The notes under the pieces are model-generated. The model made no database searches. It was not told where the DNA came from and worked only from the letters and a program-made list of their open reading frames with translations. From positions 224,737 to 288,736 of the forward strand of contig JBDXHU010000006.1 in NCBI GenBank assembly GCA_039989475.1: 64,000 nucleotides of DNA. The letters are read 5' to 3'. Origin of the DNA: JBDXHU01 sp039989475. Lineage in GTDB: Bacteria; Pseudomonadota; Gammaproteobacteria; Pseudomonadales; Halieaceae. Position numbers and translations under genes: made by a program. Below, in pieces: positions 62,410-64,000 of this stretch. Position 1 is the stretch's first letter. Each line of letters starts with the position of its first letter.

Positions 62410-63723
62410 ATGAGCAGTAACGTGACCGGTAGCGCAATACTTGAGGATTTGAGGGCGCGTGAGCTGATTTTCCAGCTCGCGGGAGAAGATGAGCTGGCCG
62501 CTCACCTGGCCGAGGCCCCGCGTACGCTCTACTGTGGATTCGACCCTACCGCCGACAGTTTGCACATCGGCAGCCTGGTGCCGCTATTGATGTTACGGCG
62601 CTTCCAGTTGGCGGGCCATAAGCCGCTGGCGCTGGTGGGTGGTGCCACCGGCCTGGTGGGCGACCCCAGTTTCAAGGCCCAGGAGCGACAGCTCAATACG
62701 CCGGATGTGGTGGCCGACTGGGTCGACAAGATCAAGCTGCAGGTGTCGGCATTTATCGATTTTGATTGCGGCGCCAATTCGGCCGAGGTGGTGAACAACC
62801 TGGACTGGACCGAGGACAAGAGCGTACTCGACTTTCTGCGCGATGTGGGTAAGCACTTCTCGGTCAACGCCATGATCCAGAAGGAGTCCGTCAAGCAACG
62901 TATCGAGCGTGAAGGCAGTGGCATCAGCTTCACCGAGTTTAGCTACATGATCCTGCAGTCATACGATTTCGCCGAACTCAGCAATCAATATGATTGCACC
63001 TTGCAGGTGGGTGGTTCCGATCAGTGGGGCAACATCACCGGTGGTATTGACCTGTCCCGGCGCATGTATGGCAAGCAGGTGTTTGGCCTGACCATGCCGC
63101 TGATCACCAAGGCCGATGGCAGCAAGTTTGGCAAGACGGAGTCTGGCACCATCTGGCTGGACCCGGCCCGCACCTCGCCCTATGCCTTTTACCAGTTCTG
63201 GATCAATAGCGCCGATGCTGACGTGTACCGCTTCCTGCGCTACTTCACCTTCCTGGACGTCTCAGAAATAGACGCGATCGAGGCTGCCGACAAGGCGCGG
63301 GAAGGTCGCCCCGAGGCGCAGGCGATACTGGCGCGCGAGGTGACGCAGTTAGTTCATGGCGACGAGGGTCTGGCCGCTGCGCAACGCATTACTGAGGCAT
63401 TGTTCAGTGGGGAAACCGGGAGCCTGTCGGAGAGCGATTTACAGCAACTGCGTCAGGATGGCTTGCCCAGTTCCCTGTTGCAGCGCGACACCCTGGCTGA
63501 AGGGAGCCTGGCCCAGCTACTCACCGACGCCGAGATGGTCACATCTGGCAAGCAGGTAAAGGATGCGCTGGGGCGACAGGCCGTGCTGGTTAATGGTCGC
63601 GCCCTGGATGCTGGCGACAATATGAACCCGGCGGCATGCTTCGCTGCCGAAGAGGCAGCCTACGGCCGTTTTTACCTGGTCAAGCTGGGCAAGAAGAAGT
63701 ACCACCTCTTCGAATTGGCCTAG
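62410..63723 (+). CDS. tyrS: Tyrosyl-tRNA synthetase
   Basis: The 437-residue class I synthetase has CGFDPTADSLHIGSL (HIGH motif), the Tyr-binding NMIQKESV-like region and QVGGSDQWGNI, the KFGKTESG signature (KMSKS) and a C-terminal S4-like RNA-binding domain (about 370-437). The ATG at 62410 was preferred over a TTG seven codons earlier. It precedes the rRNA operon, as in Pseudomonas. Confidence 0.96.
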   Translation: MSSNVTGSAILEDLRARELIFQLAGEDELAAHLAEAPRTLYCGFDPTADSLHIGSLVPLLMLRRFQLAGHKPLALVGGATGLVGDPSFKAQERQLNTPDVVADWVDKIKLQVSAFIDFDCGANSAEVVNNLDWTEDKSVLDFLRDVGKHFSVNAMIQKESVKQRIEREGSGISFTEFSYMILQSYDFAELSNQYDCTLQVGGSDQWGNITGGIDLSRRMYGKQVFGLTMPLITKADGSKFGKTESGTIWLDPARTSPYAFYQFWINSADADVYRFLRYFTFLDVSEIDAIEAADKAREGRPEAQAILAREVTQLVHGDEGLAAAQRITEALFSGETGSLSESDLQQLRQDGLPSSLLQRDTLAEGSLAQLLTDAEMVTSGKQVKDALGRQAVLVNGRALDAGDNMNPAACFAAEEAAYGRFYLVKLGKKKYHLFELA

Positions 63724-63830
63724 GCCGGGGTGGCCGTGTTCTTTCGCTTCGTTTTCGGGCGCTAAAACTACTTATATATCAAGCACTTGGAATATTATTC
63801 CCGGCCGCTGAAAATATCTTCCAATTGGTG

Positions 63831-63858
63831 TTGCCATAGCGCTTTCGATGCGTATAAT
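63831..63858 (+). promoter_or_regulatory. rRNA operon promoter
   Basis: TTGCCA (63831-63836) and consensus TATAAT (63853-63858) are 16 bases apart. Upstream A/T-rich sequence (about 63790-63820) could act as an UP element. A GC-rich discriminator (GCCACC) follows, as in stringently controlled rRNA promoters. Confidence 0.8.
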
Positions 63859-63865
63859 ACGCCAC

Positions 63866-64000
63866 CTCGGTTCGGGGGGAACCCCGGGAGAAACAGCGCC
63901 CAAAGCGTTGTGATAGCTCCCGGGAATGATACCCGGGCCTTTCTGCGGTCCACTGCGAGCGCAGAGTTGTTTAACAAGAAGATGAAGACAGATGTGTGGG
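63866..64000 (+). other. rRNA operon leader (16S rRNA lies just beyond the window)
   Basis: The leader has a boxB-like stem CCCGGGAG (63883-63890) / CTCCCGGG (63917-63924), then a boxA-like TTGTTTAACAA (63967-63977). It ends GACAGATGTGTGGG, very close to the E. coli rrn leader segment that follows boxA (ACAATCTGTGTGGG). No 16S sequence itself is inside the window. Confidence 0.8.

Overview
The window is chromosomal DNA from a moderately GC-rich gammaproteobacterium. Gene order in several blocks closely follows Pseudomonas: lptD/amgK-murU, trp-vfr-osmC-coq7, dsbD-aroQ-accBC-prmA-dusB-fis-purHD, and argC-bactofilin-erpA-anmK-M23-tyrS-rrn. Many details differ: trpE abuts trpG, apaG, gph and speD are missing at their usual places, and Cca lacks its HD domain. 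Together these suggest a marine relative such as Halieaceae/Cellvibrionales. That placement is inference from gene order and protein similarity, not from a search.

Layout. Positions 1-5114 are accessory: a truncated patatin-like lipase, a probable zinc-uptake locus (small His/Cys protein plus a His/Glu-rich TonB receptor) and three poorly characterised genes. They end in a cluster of repeated tRNA 3' ends next to an intact tRNA-Ile(CAU), which looks like an integration hotspot. From 5289 the window is almost entirely housekeeping. An old-yellow-enzyme gene is followed by the macromolecular-synthesis operon rpsU-yqeY-dnaG-rpoD, divergent from tsaD-folB-folK. Next come cca-apaH-rsmA-pdxA-surA-lptD, the AmgK-MurU peptidoglycan-recycling pair, rpe and the trp operon with a Trp-Arg-Trp leader peptide. 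Then follow a CRP/Vfr regulator, osmC, coq7, the purine and fis block, fatty-acid (accBC) and shikimate (aroQ) genes, and dsbD with a copper chaperone.

The second half holds DNA polymerase II, a PfkB kinase, PBP1B with its probable LpoP-type TPR lipoprotein, and a ModF-like double ATPase. A small sigma factor operon (DUF3619/DUF3106) and a haem cluster (hemJ, hemL, hemB) with a divergent thiD follow, then a ClC transporter and the argC-bactofilin-erpA-anmK-M23-tyrS block. The window stops inside the leader of an rRNA operon, just before 16S rRNA.

Regulatory sites read from sequence include a trp leader ORF with mutually exclusive leader pairings, an IscR type-1-like box over the erpA promoter, a Zur-like half-palindrome in front of the zinc locus, an intrinsic terminator after rpoD, and a strong rrn promoter with boxA. 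No CRISPR array, intact transposase or defence system was found. Convergent gene pairs almost always touch or overlap at their stop codons, so there is little room for terminators.
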